Shown here in pieces: positions 1-8,015 of a DNA stretch of 17,020 nucleotides. Source of the DNA: an uncultured bacterium (GTDB lineage Bacteria > Planctomycetota > Phycisphaerae > Phycisphaerales > SM1A02). Below the pieces are notes generated by a model. The model worked only from the letters and a program-made list of their open reading frames with translations. It was not told the DNA's origin and did no database searches. The DNA is taken from contig CAIOTP010000016.1 in assembly GCA_903861235.1 (NCBI GenBank), positions 1 through 17,020 of the forward strand, written 5' to 3'. Positions within the stretch are counted from its first letter, which is position 1; the number at the start of each line of letters is the position of its first letter. A program made the position numbers and the translations under genes.

Positions 1-1012
1 AAAGAGTCCGAGAAGTTCTCTTGGCGTGAATGGGGCTTGAGGCTCCAAGTGCCTGACCTTTGTGCACCATGCCGATCCGGGTGATTCGCTCCCAGGCGTG
101 TTTGGCGTTGGACTTGGACTGTTCCACGCTGATGGATCTTCGTCCATAGGCCCGTGCAACCGTCTGGGTGGTTCCGCTGCCACAGAACGGATCCAGCACC
201 AGACTGCCCGGGTCAGAGCAAGCCAGGATCACACGCTCCAGATATGCCTCGGGAAGCTGGTTGTGGTGGTGTCGCCGACGCTCGGTGTTGTTGCCTTGCA
301 CACGACCCCAATAGGGGCCGTACCAGACGTCCATGGGAACTCGCATGCCCTGGTCGCGGGACTTGGCCATGGTCCGCGCGTCACCGTAGATCGTGGCGCG
401 GTCGGATGGTTCCAGAATGGGGTCCGGGTTCCAGATTCGCTGAGCCGGATCACGCACGAAATAGAGCGCGTGCACCTTGCTCATGATGAAGCTCGTCCGA
501 CGGTTCTGTCCGAACCGGAAGTGCCACACGCACCAGTTCATCATGACCAGTCCGCGCCGCTTCAGGTGCATCACGATCTCTGCGGCGGTGTCGTCCGGGA
601 TGTTCACCCACAGGCTTCCTCGTGGAGAGAGCAGGCCGATGCAGCCGTCGAGCCAGTCGAAGGTGAATCGCTCGTACGCGTCGCGAGGCATGCCGTCCTT
701 CCACCCCTCGTAGGGCACCTCCCAGTTGAAGGGTGGATCGGCGAAGACCAGGTCGACCTGGCCCTGGTCCGGGAGGCGAGGCAGGACATCACGGCAGTCG
801 CCCACATAGAGGCGCGTGTCCGGAGACGCGTCGTGGTGCGCGCGCTTGGGCCCAGGACCGGCAGGCCGGTGAACAGGCAGCCGGTCACCCATGAGCCGAA
901 TGTCCGCCTTGGCCACCTCGGCGGCGGCCTTTCGCTGCACGATCGTGGCTCCGGCAGGGAGCGCGTAGCCGCCCGGACGGTCGAAGCCCGTGGTTCGCTT
1001 GCGTTCGGCCAT
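1..1012 (-). CDS. Beta-class DNA methyltransferase (N6-adenine or N4-cytosine), 3' end outside window
   Basis: S-adenosylmethionine-dependent methylation of adenine or cytosine amino groups in DNA (N4/N6 methylase family). Reading from the ATG at 1012, 337 codons are open and no stop is reached before the left edge. Catalytic motif IV is DPPFNW (residues 92-97), preceded by YVGDCRDVLPRL, a typical target-domain lead-in. The SAM-binding motif I, DPFCGSGTT (residues 274-282), lies near the C-terminus. The order IV then I defines the beta class. 'HNQLPEAYLERVI' before motif I is also typical of the family. The first ~60 residues are a non-conserved basic extension. The start ATG shares one base with the upp stop (TGATG), which suggests translational coupling, and a purine-rich GGTGGGGG lies just upstream. 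No restriction endonuclease gene is visible, so it may be a solitary methylase, although a partner could lie beyond position 1. DPPF fits adenine methylation best, but the target base is inferred. Confidence 0.93.
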   Translation of the reverse strand, partial: MAERKRTTGFDRPGGYALPAGATIVQRKAAAEVAKADIRLMGDRLPVHRPAGPGPKRAHHDASPDTRLYVGDCRDVLPRLPDQGQVDLVFADPPFNWEVPYEGWKDGMPRDAYERFTFDWLDGCIGLLSPRGSLWVNIPDDTAAEIVMHLKRRGLVMMNWCVWHFRFGQNRRTSFIMSKVHALYFVRDPAQRIWNPDPILEPSDRATIYGDARTMAKSRDQGMRVPMDVWYGPYWGRVQGNNTERRRHHHNQLPEAYLERVILACSDPGSLVLDPFCGSGTTQTVARAYGRRSISVEQSKSNAKHAWERITRIGMVHKGQALGASSPIHAKRTSRTL

Positions 1013-1665
1013 CAAGCCCCCACCGTGCCGAAGATGCGGTCGCCGGCATCGCCCAGGCCCGGGCGGATGTAGGCATTCTCGTCCAGCTGGCGGTCGAGCG
1101 CCGCGGTGAACACGGGCACCTCCGGATGCCGGTCGAGCAGCCGCTGGACGCCCTCCGGAGCGGCGACCAGACAGACCATCTGGAGGTCGCGGCAGCCCAG
1201 CCTCTTCAGGTGATCGATGGCGTGCTCGGCACTGCCGCCGGTGGCCAGCATGGGATCCACCACCAGCACCGGCCCGTCGGCGATGTCGGTGGGGAACCGG
1301 GTGTAGTAGTTGACGGGACGACGGCTCGCTTCGTCGCGCTGGATGCCGATGTGTCCCACACGTGCTTCCGGCAGCACTCGAAGGATGCCGTCGGTCATGC
1401 CCAGGCCGGCCCGAAGGATCGGTGCCAACGTGACAGGTTGCGCGAGCACGCGGCCCGTGAAGGATTCGAGCGGCGTCTGGACCGTGCGTGGCCGGGTGGG
1501 AAAGCTGCGGGAGAGCTCGAAAACCATCAGTCCCGCGATCTCGTTGAGCAGCGCCCGGAAGTCCTCCGCGGTGGTCGTCGCGTCACGAAGCAGCGTGAGC
1601 TTGTGATGGATCAGCGCGTGATCGAAGACGCGCAGGTTGGGAAACCTGGGATCGCTGCTGGGCAC
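1012..1665 (-). CDS. upp: Uracil phosphoribosyltransferase
   Basis: Pyrimidine salvage enzyme that joins uracil to PRPP to give UMP, in the cytoplasm. The 217-residue product matches the usual length of about 208. The PRPP loop is VLVVDPMLATGGS (residues 133-145) and the uracil-binding C-terminal segment is YIRPGLGDAGDR (199-210), both diagnostic of UPRT. 'PILRAGLGM' (82-90) and the N-terminal 'HALIHHKLTLLRD' also match the family. The start is a GTG at 1665, chosen because it precedes the conserved N-terminus by about 15 residues. The same frame is open further upstream, but that stretch runs through the next gene and does not resemble UPRT. There is no convincing Shine-Dalgarno site. The gene lies 41 bp after the DUF1579-like gene, and its TGA overlaps the methyltransferase ATG by one base. 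Confidence 0.96.
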   Translation of the reverse strand: MPSSDPRFPNLRVFDHALIHHKLTLLRDATTTAEDFRALLNEIAGLMVFELSRSFPTRPRTVQTPLESFTGRVLAQPVTLAPILRAGLGMTDGILRVLPEARVGHIGIQRDEASRRPVNYYTRFPTDIADGPVLVVDPMLATGGSAEHAIDHLKRLGCRDLQMVCLVAAPEGVQRLLDRHPEVPVFTAALDRQLDENAYIRPGLGDAGDRIFGTVGA

Positions 1666-1706
1666 GCGCGAAGTGTACGGAGCGCGACGCAGCGGCGCCA
1701 GAGCCG

Positions 1707-2510
1707 TCAGGGCTGGGAGAGCTGGTCGAAGCTCTGCTGATAGCCACGGACGCGCTGTTTCCAGGCCTCGATCTGGCCCTGGAGCTGCTGCTTGTTGGCG
1801 ACCATCTGGTTGAGCTGGTCCTGGAGTCCCCGAGGATCCAGTCCACCACCCGAGCTGGTGGGCGGCTGCATGGGCATGCCCGGCATGCCGCCGGCGGGCG
1901 CGGATCCTTCCGCGGCGCGGGTGCCGGCGATGCGGATGGATCCCACCAGCTGGCCGCCCTCGAAGTAGCTGGTGGTCCACGCGATCTGTCCCTGCTGACT
2001 CAGGTCCATCACCGTGGCGAGCTGACGCTTGGCACCCGTGGCGGTCGGGATGTCGCCCACGGACTGCATGGTGAACTGCCGCTGGGCGGGATCCCAGGTG
2101 CCCTGCTGCCAGATCATGGCGCTGTCGCGGTCCGTCATGAGCGTGCGCTGGAAGGTGCCCGCCGCCGCGTTGAAGCCAAGACAGTCGAGCTCCTGCAGGA
2201 CCGCCGAACCGTTGGAGAGCATGGTGTCGCCCATGAGGAACGAACCGTTCATGGCCCACTGCCAGACGCAGCGTCCCTGCAGCTGCATCTCGGACTGGCC
2301 CGAAGGACTCACGCTCTGGCCCTTCAGGTCCCACACACCCGCCAGGGTGGAGAGCAGGGCACGAGCCTCCTCCGCCTTGAGCATGGCGGGAGAGGTGGCC
2401 GACGCCGGCGCCGCCCCCTGGGGGACGCCGGCGGCATGCGTGGCCAGCAGCGCCGTGGAGGCGACGACGCTGGCGGCCAGGGTGGTGACGATGATTCGTG
2501 ATCGGGCCAT
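1707..2510 (-). CDS. Exported DUF1579-like protein with C-terminal coiled coil
   Basis: Protein of 267 residues, biochemical role unknown. Residues 1-27 form a signal peptide (RSR, then a hydrophobic stretch, then a likely THA-A cleavage site), so it should be periplasmic or exported. Residues 48-195 resemble DUF1579, a lipocalin-like beta-barrel family: 'LAGVWDLKG', a 'GSFLMGD' segment, 'ELDCLGFNAAAGTFQRT' and 'GTWDPAQRQFTM' fall in the expected order. A Gly/Met/Pro linker (about 200-225, GGMPGMPMQPP) leads to a Gln-rich heptad-like segment (225-265) likely to form a coiled coil, which is an unusual addition for DUF1579. The ATG at 2510 is chosen because it begins the signal peptide. The gene lies 26 bp after the glycoside hydrolase on the same strand and could be co-transcribed with it. 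The family assignment is by pattern; the function is not known. Confidence 0.88.
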   Translation of the reverse strand: MARSRIIVTTLAASVVASTALLATHAAGVPQGAAPASATSPAMLKAEEARALLSTLAGVWDLKGQSVSPSGQSEMQLQGRCVWQWAMNGSFLMGDTMLSNGSAVLQELDCLGFNAAAGTFQRTLMTDRDSAMIWQQGTWDPAQRQFTMQSVGDIPTATGAKRQLATVMDLSQQGQIAWTTSYFEGGQLVGSIRIAGTRAAEGSAPAGGMPGMPMQPPTSSGGGLDPRGLQDQLNQMVANKQQLQGQIEAWKQRVRGYQQSFDQLSQP

Positions 2511-2536
2511 GCCCGCAGCCTACTCGCCGCCACCGC

Positions 2537-5221
2537 TCACTTGAGCAGGCGCATCAGCGAAGCCTGATGGGTTCGGCCCAGCAGCATGGCCACGGTGGCG
2601 GTCCATCCACACTGGTGGCTGGCGCCCAGACCGTGTCCGAGATCCCCGTGGAAGTACTCGAAGAACGAGGGATTGCCCTGGAAGACCGGATCCGTGTCCA
2701 GCCGGGGGGTGGCGCCGTGCACCGGCCGCACGCCGTCCTTGCCGGGAAGGAAGATGGAGGAGAGCCGCCTGGAGATGAACTGGGCCACCTCGGCCAGCGA
2801 CATGTACTGCCCGCTGCCGGTGGGACACTCCACCCGGAAGTCGTCGCCGTAGTAGGTGTGGAAGCGGTAGAGCGACTCGACGATCATGTAGTTCATGGGG
2901 AACCACACGGGGCCGCGCCAGTTGGAGTTGCCGCCGAATGCGCTGGTCACGCTCTCGCCAGGCGTGTAGGCCAGGTGCCACCTCTGGCCGTCGATCTCGA
3001 GCTCGTAGGGCTTGTCCAGGTGCTCGCGGCTCACGCTGCGGATGCCGAACGGGCTCAGGAACTGTTCCTCGTCCAGCATGCGTCGAAGCAGCGCCTTCAT
3101 GCGATGGCCGCGCAGAAGGCTCAGCAGGCGCCGCTGGCCCACGCCGGCCACATCCCACCGGGAGATCAGCTTCGCCATGTCCGGCCTGCGGTTCAGGAAC
3201 CACTGGAAGCGACGGTCCAGGGTGGGCTGTCGCTGCATGTCGTACTCGTCGATCACGGTGCAGGCGAAGAGCGGCGTGTGGCCGACGATGCTCTTCACCT
3301 TGAGCGGCATGGTCCGGCCGTCGGGAAGCTCGAGCAGGTCGTAGAAGAACTGGTCCTCCTCGTCCCACAGGTCCACGCCACGGCCGCCCAGGTTGGTGGC
3401 CGCCTTGGCGATCTGCAGGAAGTGCTCGAAGCACTTCTCCGCCAGGCTCTGGTAGGGACGGCCGTCGTCGGCCAGCTCCAGGCACATGCGGAGAAGGTCC
3501 AGACAGTACTTCGCCACCCAGGCGGTGCCGTCGCTCTGGGTGATGCGGCCACCCATGGGCAGCGGCCGGCTCCGGTCGAAAACGGCGATGTTGTCCAGGC
3601 CGAGGAAGCCGCCTTCGAAGACGTTGCGACCGGCGGCGTCCTTGCGGTTCACCCACCAGGTGAAGTCCAGCATGAGCTTGTGCAGGATCTCCGCCAGGAA
3701 GTCGTGGTCGTAGGTGCCGGTGCGGAAGCCCTCGATCTGGAAGACGCGATAGGCGCTCCACGCGAGGACGGGCGGGTTCACGTCGTTCAGCGCCCATTCG
3801 TAGGCCGGCACCTGTCCCTCGGGGTGCTGCATCCAGGGCTGCACCACCTGCCAGAGCTGACGCTTGGCACGGTCGTGATCGATGACGGCGGTGGCCATGG
3901 CCTGGAAGCCCAGATCCCAGTGCGCGAACCACGGGTACTCCCACTTGTCCGGCATGCTCAGGATGGCCTCGGCGTCCATGTGGCGCCAGCGATGGTTGCG
4001 GCCCTCCAGACGCTCGGCAGGTGGTGGCGGCTGCGTGGGATCGCCGGCGAGCCAACGATGCACGTCGTACTGGTACCACTGGTAGTTCCACAGCAGGCTC
4101 GCGTAGGCGCGGCGCTGCACCAGGAACTCCTCGTCCGTGGCGCCGGGTCGCCGGATCGCGCCGTAGAAGCGGTCGGACTCCCCACGGCGAAGCGTCATCA
4201 CCGCGTCGAAGTCCTCGAAGGCGTCTCCGGCGGCACCGGCCTTGCGAAGGCGCGCACGCAGGGTCACGCCGCCTCCGGCAGGAACCTCGATCGTCTTCAC
4301 GAAGGCGGACTTGGTGCCCTCCTCCAGCGGCGGAACGGCGGAGGGCTTGCCCTGCACGATCACCTCGTGGAAGGCGTCCTTGGCGTGGAGTCCGGGGGGA
4401 TTCGACTCTCCGAAGCAGCGCTCACGGTTGGTCTCGTTCTCGCAGAAGAGCGTGCGGTCGAAGGCGTCGCACTCGAGCACGCGCGTGCCCAGCTCGCGAT
4501 GTTCGGCGGTGATGGCCCGCTTGCCGCTGAGTCGGAGCAGCGGCCTGGTCGCACCCTCGTCCCATGACCACGTGTTGCGGAACCACGCCTGCAGCAGCAC
4601 CGTGATGGCGGACGCCTCGGGACCGTTGTTGCGGACAGTGACCTGCCACAGGATGTCCTCGGGGTCGGCCTTGGCCCACTCCACCGTGACGTCGAAGTGC
4701 CGCGAGTCCGAGAGAGCCTCGGTGTCGAGCAGTTCGTATTCGGGATCCTGGCGCGTCCGCCGGGCGTTCTCCGCCACCAGATCGTCGTACGGATAGGGCC
4801 GCTGCGGATACTTGTAGAGGAAACGGAGGTAGCTGGCCGTGGGCGTGGCGTCCTGATGCCAGTACAGCTCCTTCACGTCCTCGCCGTGATTGCCCTCGGC
4901 GTTGTCCAGCCCGAAAAGACGCTCCTTCAGGATGGGATCCTTGCCGTTCCAGAGCGCCAGCCCCAGGCAGAGGCGCTGACGGTCGTCGCAGAACCCCGCC
5001 AGGCCGTCCTCGCCCCAGCGGTAGGCGCGGCTGCGGGCCATGTCGTGGGTGAAGTACTTCCAGCTGTTGCCGTCGGCGGAGTAGTCCTCACGGACGGTGC
5101 CCCACTGGCGGTCGCTCAGCCACGGACCCCAGCGCCGCCACATGCGACCCTGGCGATCCTCCTTCAGGCGGAGGTGCTCGGGATCGTCCATCGGTGGCAC
5201 GGCGGGGTCGGGCACGCTCAT
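2537..5221 (-). CDS. Large GH63/MGH1-like glycoside hydrolase (putative glucosidase)
   Basis: Predicted inverting alpha-glycosidase of 894 residues with an (alpha/alpha)6 barrel, related to GH63 enzymes (processing glucosidase I, mannosylglycerate hydrolase, YgjK). No signal peptide or membrane segment is seen, so it is probably cytoplasmic. The N-terminal half (about 20-345) is a beta-rich domain starting 'LKEDRQGRMWRRWGPWLSDRQWGTVREDYS', written here only as a landmark: residues 20-39 are LKEDRQGRMWRRWGPWLSDR. The barrel starts near 375. 'WFAHWDLGFQ' (431-440) carries the likely catalytic acid D436, and 'NSNWRGPVWFP' (765-775) is the conserved late barrel motif. Start: ATG at 5221 overlaps the sigma factor TGA as ATGA, and AGGA lies a few bases upstream, which supports this start over longer open-frame versions. 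The substrate is unknown; a cytoplasmic role in turnover of compatible solutes or glycan oligosaccharides is an inference. Confidence 0.92.
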   Translation of the reverse strand: MSVPDPAVPPMDDPEHLRLKEDRQGRMWRRWGPWLSDRQWGTVREDYSADGNSWKYFTHDMARSRAYRWGEDGLAGFCDDRQRLCLGLALWNGKDPILKERLFGLDNAEGNHGEDVKELYWHQDATPTASYLRFLYKYPQRPYPYDDLVAENARRTRQDPEYELLDTEALSDSRHFDVTVEWAKADPEDILWQVTVRNNGPEASAITVLLQAWFRNTWSWDEGATRPLLRLSGKRAITAEHRELGTRVLECDAFDRTLFCENETNRERCFGESNPPGLHAKDAFHEVIVQGKPSAVPPLEEGTKSAFVKTIEVPAGGGVTLRARLRKAGAAGDAFEDFDAVMTLRRGESDRFYGAIRRPGATDEEFLVQRRAYASLLWNYQWYQYDVHRWLAGDPTQPPPPAERLEGRNHRWRHMDAEAILSMPDKWEYPWFAHWDLGFQAMATAVIDHDRAKRQLWQVVQPWMQHPEGQVPAYEWALNDVNPPVLAWSAYRVFQIEGFRTGTYDHDFLAEILHKLMLDFTWWVNRKDAAGRNVFEGGFLGLDNIAVFDRSRPLPMGGRITQSDGTAWVAKYCLDLLRMCLELADDGRPYQSLAEKCFEHFLQIAKAATNLGGRGVDLWDEEDQFFYDLLELPDGRTMPLKVKSIVGHTPLFACTVIDEYDMQRQPTLDRRFQWFLNRRPDMAKLISRWDVAGVGQRRLLSLLRGHRMKALLRRMLDEEQFLSPFGIRSVSREHLDKPYELEIDGQRWHLAYTPGESVTSAFGGNSNWRGPVWFPMNYMIVESLYRFHTYYGDDFRVECPTGSGQYMSLAEVAQFISRRLSSIFLPGKDGVRPVHGATPRLDTDPVFQGNPSFFEYFHGDLGHGLGASHQCGWTATVAMLLGRTHQASLMRLLK

Positions 5222-6168
5222 CCTTCCTCGTCGCGAAGCTTGTTCACCTCGTCGCGGAGCTGGTGCATGATGCGCATCTTGGCGTGGCGGATGGCGGCCT
5301 CGCTCATGTCCAGCGCTGCAGCCACGCTCGCGATGGGTTCGCCGCGCACGCCGTAGCGATCGAAGGCCTCGAGCGTCTTGGGCTGCACCGTGGCCTTCAC
5401 CTTCTCCATGGCCCGGCGGAGCAGGTTCGAGGTCCACTCGTGGTCCCAGGTGGCCTGCAGGCGGTCGTCGTCGCTGGCCGGATCGAACTGCTCGGGGAGT
5501 CCGACCGCGGGTCGCTTGCGGCGATGGCGGTCCCGGATGCTGTTGAGCGTGACGGTCTTCAGGTAGCCGCGGAAACGACCTCGGCTGGGGTCGTATTCGA
5601 AGCTGTTGGCCTGGCGGAAGAAGCCCAGCATGACGTCCTGCAGGATGTCGTCGACCTCCTGGGGCGGCACGCCGGCGTTGCGAGCGAAGCCGGCGATGAC
5701 CGAGCCGTAGATGGTCACGAACTCGTTCCAGCCGACCTGTCGGTCCAGCGTGCCGTCGGCGCGGAGCCGCAGCAGCACGCTGGCACGGGTCTTGTAGGGA
5801 TCGACAGACGCCGGAGCGGAGACCGGAGCATGATGGGACTCGGCGGACTGCGATCCCACGCGCGCCACGAAGGTCCATGGTCCGATCGTGACGAGGTCAC
5901 GATCATGGAGCTCGACGGATTCCTCGGGCTCCAGGCGCGTCCCGTTCACCAGCGTTCCACCGGAACTTCCCAGGTCGGAGAGGGTGGCCTTGGCACCGTC
6001 CCAGGCCAGGCGGGCATGATGGCGGGAGACCCGATCGTGCTCGAGCTTGATGGACGCGTCACTGCCGCGTCCGAGCACGGCTTCGCCCGCGGCACGAAGG
6101 ATGGGATCTTCACACGCGGGGCCGGAAGACCGCTGAAGCCGGAGGGGAGCGGCAGAGAGGACCTGCAT
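5218..6168 (-). CDS. FHA domain-ECF sigma factor fusion
   Basis: A 316-residue regulator joining a phosphothreonine-binding FHA domain to an RNA polymerase sigma factor of the ECF type. The FHA domain (about 25-102) shows the LGRG strand (32-35), the SRHH motif (48-51) and NGT (75-77), the residues that contact pThr in known FHA domains. A linker of about 40 residues rich in Ala, Pro and Ser follows. Sigma region 2 spans about 146-216, with 'VDDILQDVMLGFFRQ' and 'RFRGYLKTVTLNSIRDRHRR' (the -10 recognition and melting helices). Region 4 spans about 250-308, with a helix-turn-helix around 'IASVAAALDMSEAAIRHAK'. There is no transmembrane segment. The ATG at 6168 is the first after an in-frame TGA 15 bases upstream; no Shine-Dalgarno site is visible. 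It sits 35 bp downstream of a Ser/Thr kinase gene and overlaps the next gene by ATGA. No anti-sigma factor gene is seen. It is likely controlled by phosphorylation. Confidence 0.93.
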   Translation of the reverse strand: MQVLSAAPLRLQRSSGPACEDPILRAAGEAVLGRGSDASIKLEHDRVSRHHARLAWDGAKATLSDLGSSGGTLVNGTRLEPEESVELHDRDLVTIGPWTFVARVGSQSAESHHAPVSAPASVDPYKTRASVLLRLRADGTLDRQVGWNEFVTIYGSVIAGFARNAGVPPQEVDDILQDVMLGFFRQANSFEYDPSRGRFRGYLKTVTLNSIRDRHRRKRPAVGLPEQFDPASDDDRLQATWDHEWTSNLLRRAMEKVKATVQPKTLEAFDRYGVRGEPIASVAAALDMSEAAIRHAKMRIMHQLRDEVNKLRDEEG

Positions 6169-6203
6169 GCGTGCGTTGTATCAGACGGCGTCGCGTCGGC
6201 GGC

Positions 6204-8015
6204 TCAGGGGGCCGGGGTGATCGGATTGATCGGTCCGAGATCGCGGCGAGCGCGATCCAGCTCCAACCTCACGGGATCGGACGCGTCCGAAGCCGCCCGG
6301 AGCAGCCGGTCGGCCCGATCGAGGGCGGCTCGGGCAGCGGGCAGGTCGCCCCGCAGGATGTCCACCCGGGCGATCTCGATCAGCACGCGAGCGATCTCGT
6401 CGGGATCCTCGGGCACCATCGACTGGGCCTCCTGCAAGGCGGCCTGAGCGGTGTCCTTTGCGGAGGGCGCCTGACCGGACATGCGGAGCGTCTCGGCCTC
6501 GGCCATCAGCAGATTCAAGCGGTCCATGGCTGAAGCGTCGTCGGAACTCAGCTGCCGCACACGAGAGAACTCCCGACGGGCTTCCTCCGGTCGGGCCGCA
6601 CGAAGCCAGAGCCGGCCCAGTGCCGTGCGGACGTCAGCCTCCTGGGCCGGCTGTGCCGCGAGCCGCAGAGCGACCAGGTGACTCGCCTCCGCAAGGATGT
6701 CCGCGGCGGTGCGCGGACCGACGTTGGGCGAAGTCACGATCTCGTTGAGCAGGTCCACGATGAACGCATGCGCCTGCTCCACCTGCCGGGCCTGCACTTG
6801 CGCCTCGTCGCGCGCCTGGAGCGCCAGATTCCGTTCGTGGTTGGCCCAGAGAAAGCCCGCCAGCGCGGTGATCGCCACCAGCGCGGCGGCGGAGAGCGTG
6901 GCGACATTGCGGCGGGCCGAGACCGACCCGCGGTACACCAGCGAGTCCCCGCGGGCCAGCACGGCCTGGCCGGCCAGATGACGATCCAGGTCCTGCGCCA
7001 GCTCGAGCGCCGTGGCATAGCGGAGCCGAGGGTCGTCCGCCAGGCAGCGGGCCACGATGGCGTCGAGATCACCCCGAAGGTGCCGACGAAGCGAGCTCAC
7101 CGTCTCGCCTCGTTCCCGGGCCACCGTCTCACGCTGGTCCGGCGAGAGCACTTCGAGCGCCGAGAGAAGTCCGATCCGGCGATCGCCCAGGTCGCTTCCA
7201 GCCAGGAGCCGGCGAAGCAGGATGCCCAGCGCGAACACGTCGCTGCCGGCGGCCGGCGCCACCGTGTGCAGGCGCAGCAGTTCCGGAGGCAGGTAGTCGG
7301 GCGTTCCCACCAGGGCCCCGGCGCGCTGGTCGGCGTCGGCGGGCTCGAAGATGGCGTGAGCCACGCCGAAGTCGATCACCTTGACCGAAGCCCGGTCGCC
7401 CTGGAAGGCGAGCAGGATGTTCGCGGGCTTCAGGTCCCGATGGACCAGACCGTGCTCGTGGGCATGGTGCACCGCGCGAGCCACCTCGCCCAGCAGGCGC
7501 AGACGATCGCACACCGGCATGCGTGCCGCGTCGGCGGCTTCGGTGATGGGTGCGCCCTCCGCCAACTCCATGGTGAACCAGGGGCGTCCGTCGGCGGTCT
7601 CGCCGGCCTCGAAGACCTTGACCAGCGCAGGATGATTGAGCAGGGCCAGAAGCCTTCGCTCCTGATCGAAGCGGGCACGCGAAGAGGGATCCAGGCGGTC
7701 CGGTCGAAGGATCTTCAACGCCACGGACCGTTTCACGGGTTCGTGCTGCAGCGCCAACCAGACCACACCGAAGCCGCCCTCGCCGAGCACGCTTCGGAGC
7801 TCGTAGGGGCCGATCCGCGGCTGCGAGGGGGTCGTCGGCCTGGAGAGCAGCAGCGAACCCAGCGTCGAGGCCTCGGTCGGCAGAAGATCCATGGCCCGTG
7901 TCAGCAGTTCGGGCCGGTTGCGCAGCATGCTGCGCAGGGCCGGTCCTCGGCGATCGGGGGGAAGCGGCAGCACGCGCCGGACGGCTTCCTCGGGACGGAT
8001 CGACTCCGCGGCCAT
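6204..8015 (-). CDS. Transmembrane Ser/Thr protein kinase with C-terminal TPR-like domain
   Basis: Hanks-type kinase, 603 residues. The N-terminal 60 residues resemble the short helical module common before planctomycete kinases ('VLPLPPDRRGPALRSML'). Kinase domain about 71-345: glycine loop GEGGFG (78-83), catalytic lysine K101 in VALK, helix-C glutamate E119, catalytic loop HRDLKPAN (192-199), DFG (215-217), and an activation segment ending GTPDYLPPE with a possible phospho-site T238. All key residues are present, so it should be active. One transmembrane helix lies at about 372-391, followed by a charged helix and TPR-like alpha repeats ('RTALGRLWLRAARPEEARREF') likely outside the cytoplasm as sensor or scaffold. 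The start ATG at 8015 is the only good one near the domain edge. It is the first gene of the minus-strand run and lies directly upstream of the FHA-sigma gene, its probable signalling partner. Confidence 0.95.
   Translation of the reverse strand: MAAESIRPEEAVRRVLPLPPDRRGPALRSMLRNRPELLTRAMDLLPTEASTLGSLLLSRPTTPSQPRIGPYELRSVLGEGGFGVVWLALQHEPVKRSVALKILRPDRLDPSSRARFDQERRLLALLNHPALVKVFEAGETADGRPWFTMELAEGAPITEAADAARMPVCDRLRLLGEVARAVHHAHEHGLVHRDLKPANILLAFQGDRASVKVIDFGVAHAIFEPADADQRAGALVGTPDYLPPELLRLHTVAPAAGSDVFALGILLRRLLAGSDLGDRRIGLLSALEVLSPDQRETVARERGETVSSLRRHLRGDLDAIVARCLADDPRLRYATALELAQDLDRHLAGQAVLARGDSLVYRGSVSARRNVATLSAAALVAITALAGFLWANHERNLALQARDEAQVQARQVEQAHAFIVDLLNEIVTSPNVGPRTAADILAEASHLVALRLAAQPAQEADVRTALGRLWLRAARPEEARREFSRVRQLSSDDASAMDRLNLLMAEAETLRMSGQAPSAKDTAQAALQEAQSMVPEDPDEIARVLIEIARVDILRGDLPAARAALDRADRLLRAASDASDPVRLELDRARRDLGPINPITPAP

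Noticed and set aside
62..1072. Plus-strand open frame covering the methyltransferase region
   Set aside because: The minus-strand frame carries DPPF and DPFCGSGTT in correct order; the plus-strand translation has no family signature.
1666..2334. N-terminal extension of upp into the DUF1579 gene
   Set aside because: It overlaps a clear secreted-protein frame and does not match UPRT, which starts near the GTG at 1665.
2498..4567. Long plus-strand open frame opposite the glycoside hydrolase
   Set aside because: Low-complexity His/Val/Gly-rich translation with no motif; it is the mirror of a well-supported coding frame.
5222..5878. N-terminal extension of the glycoside hydrolase, whose frame stays open into the sigma factor gene
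   Set aside because: The extension is out of frame with the convincing FHA-sigma protein and reads as Arg-rich filler; the ATGA overlap with AGGA gives a proper start at 5221.
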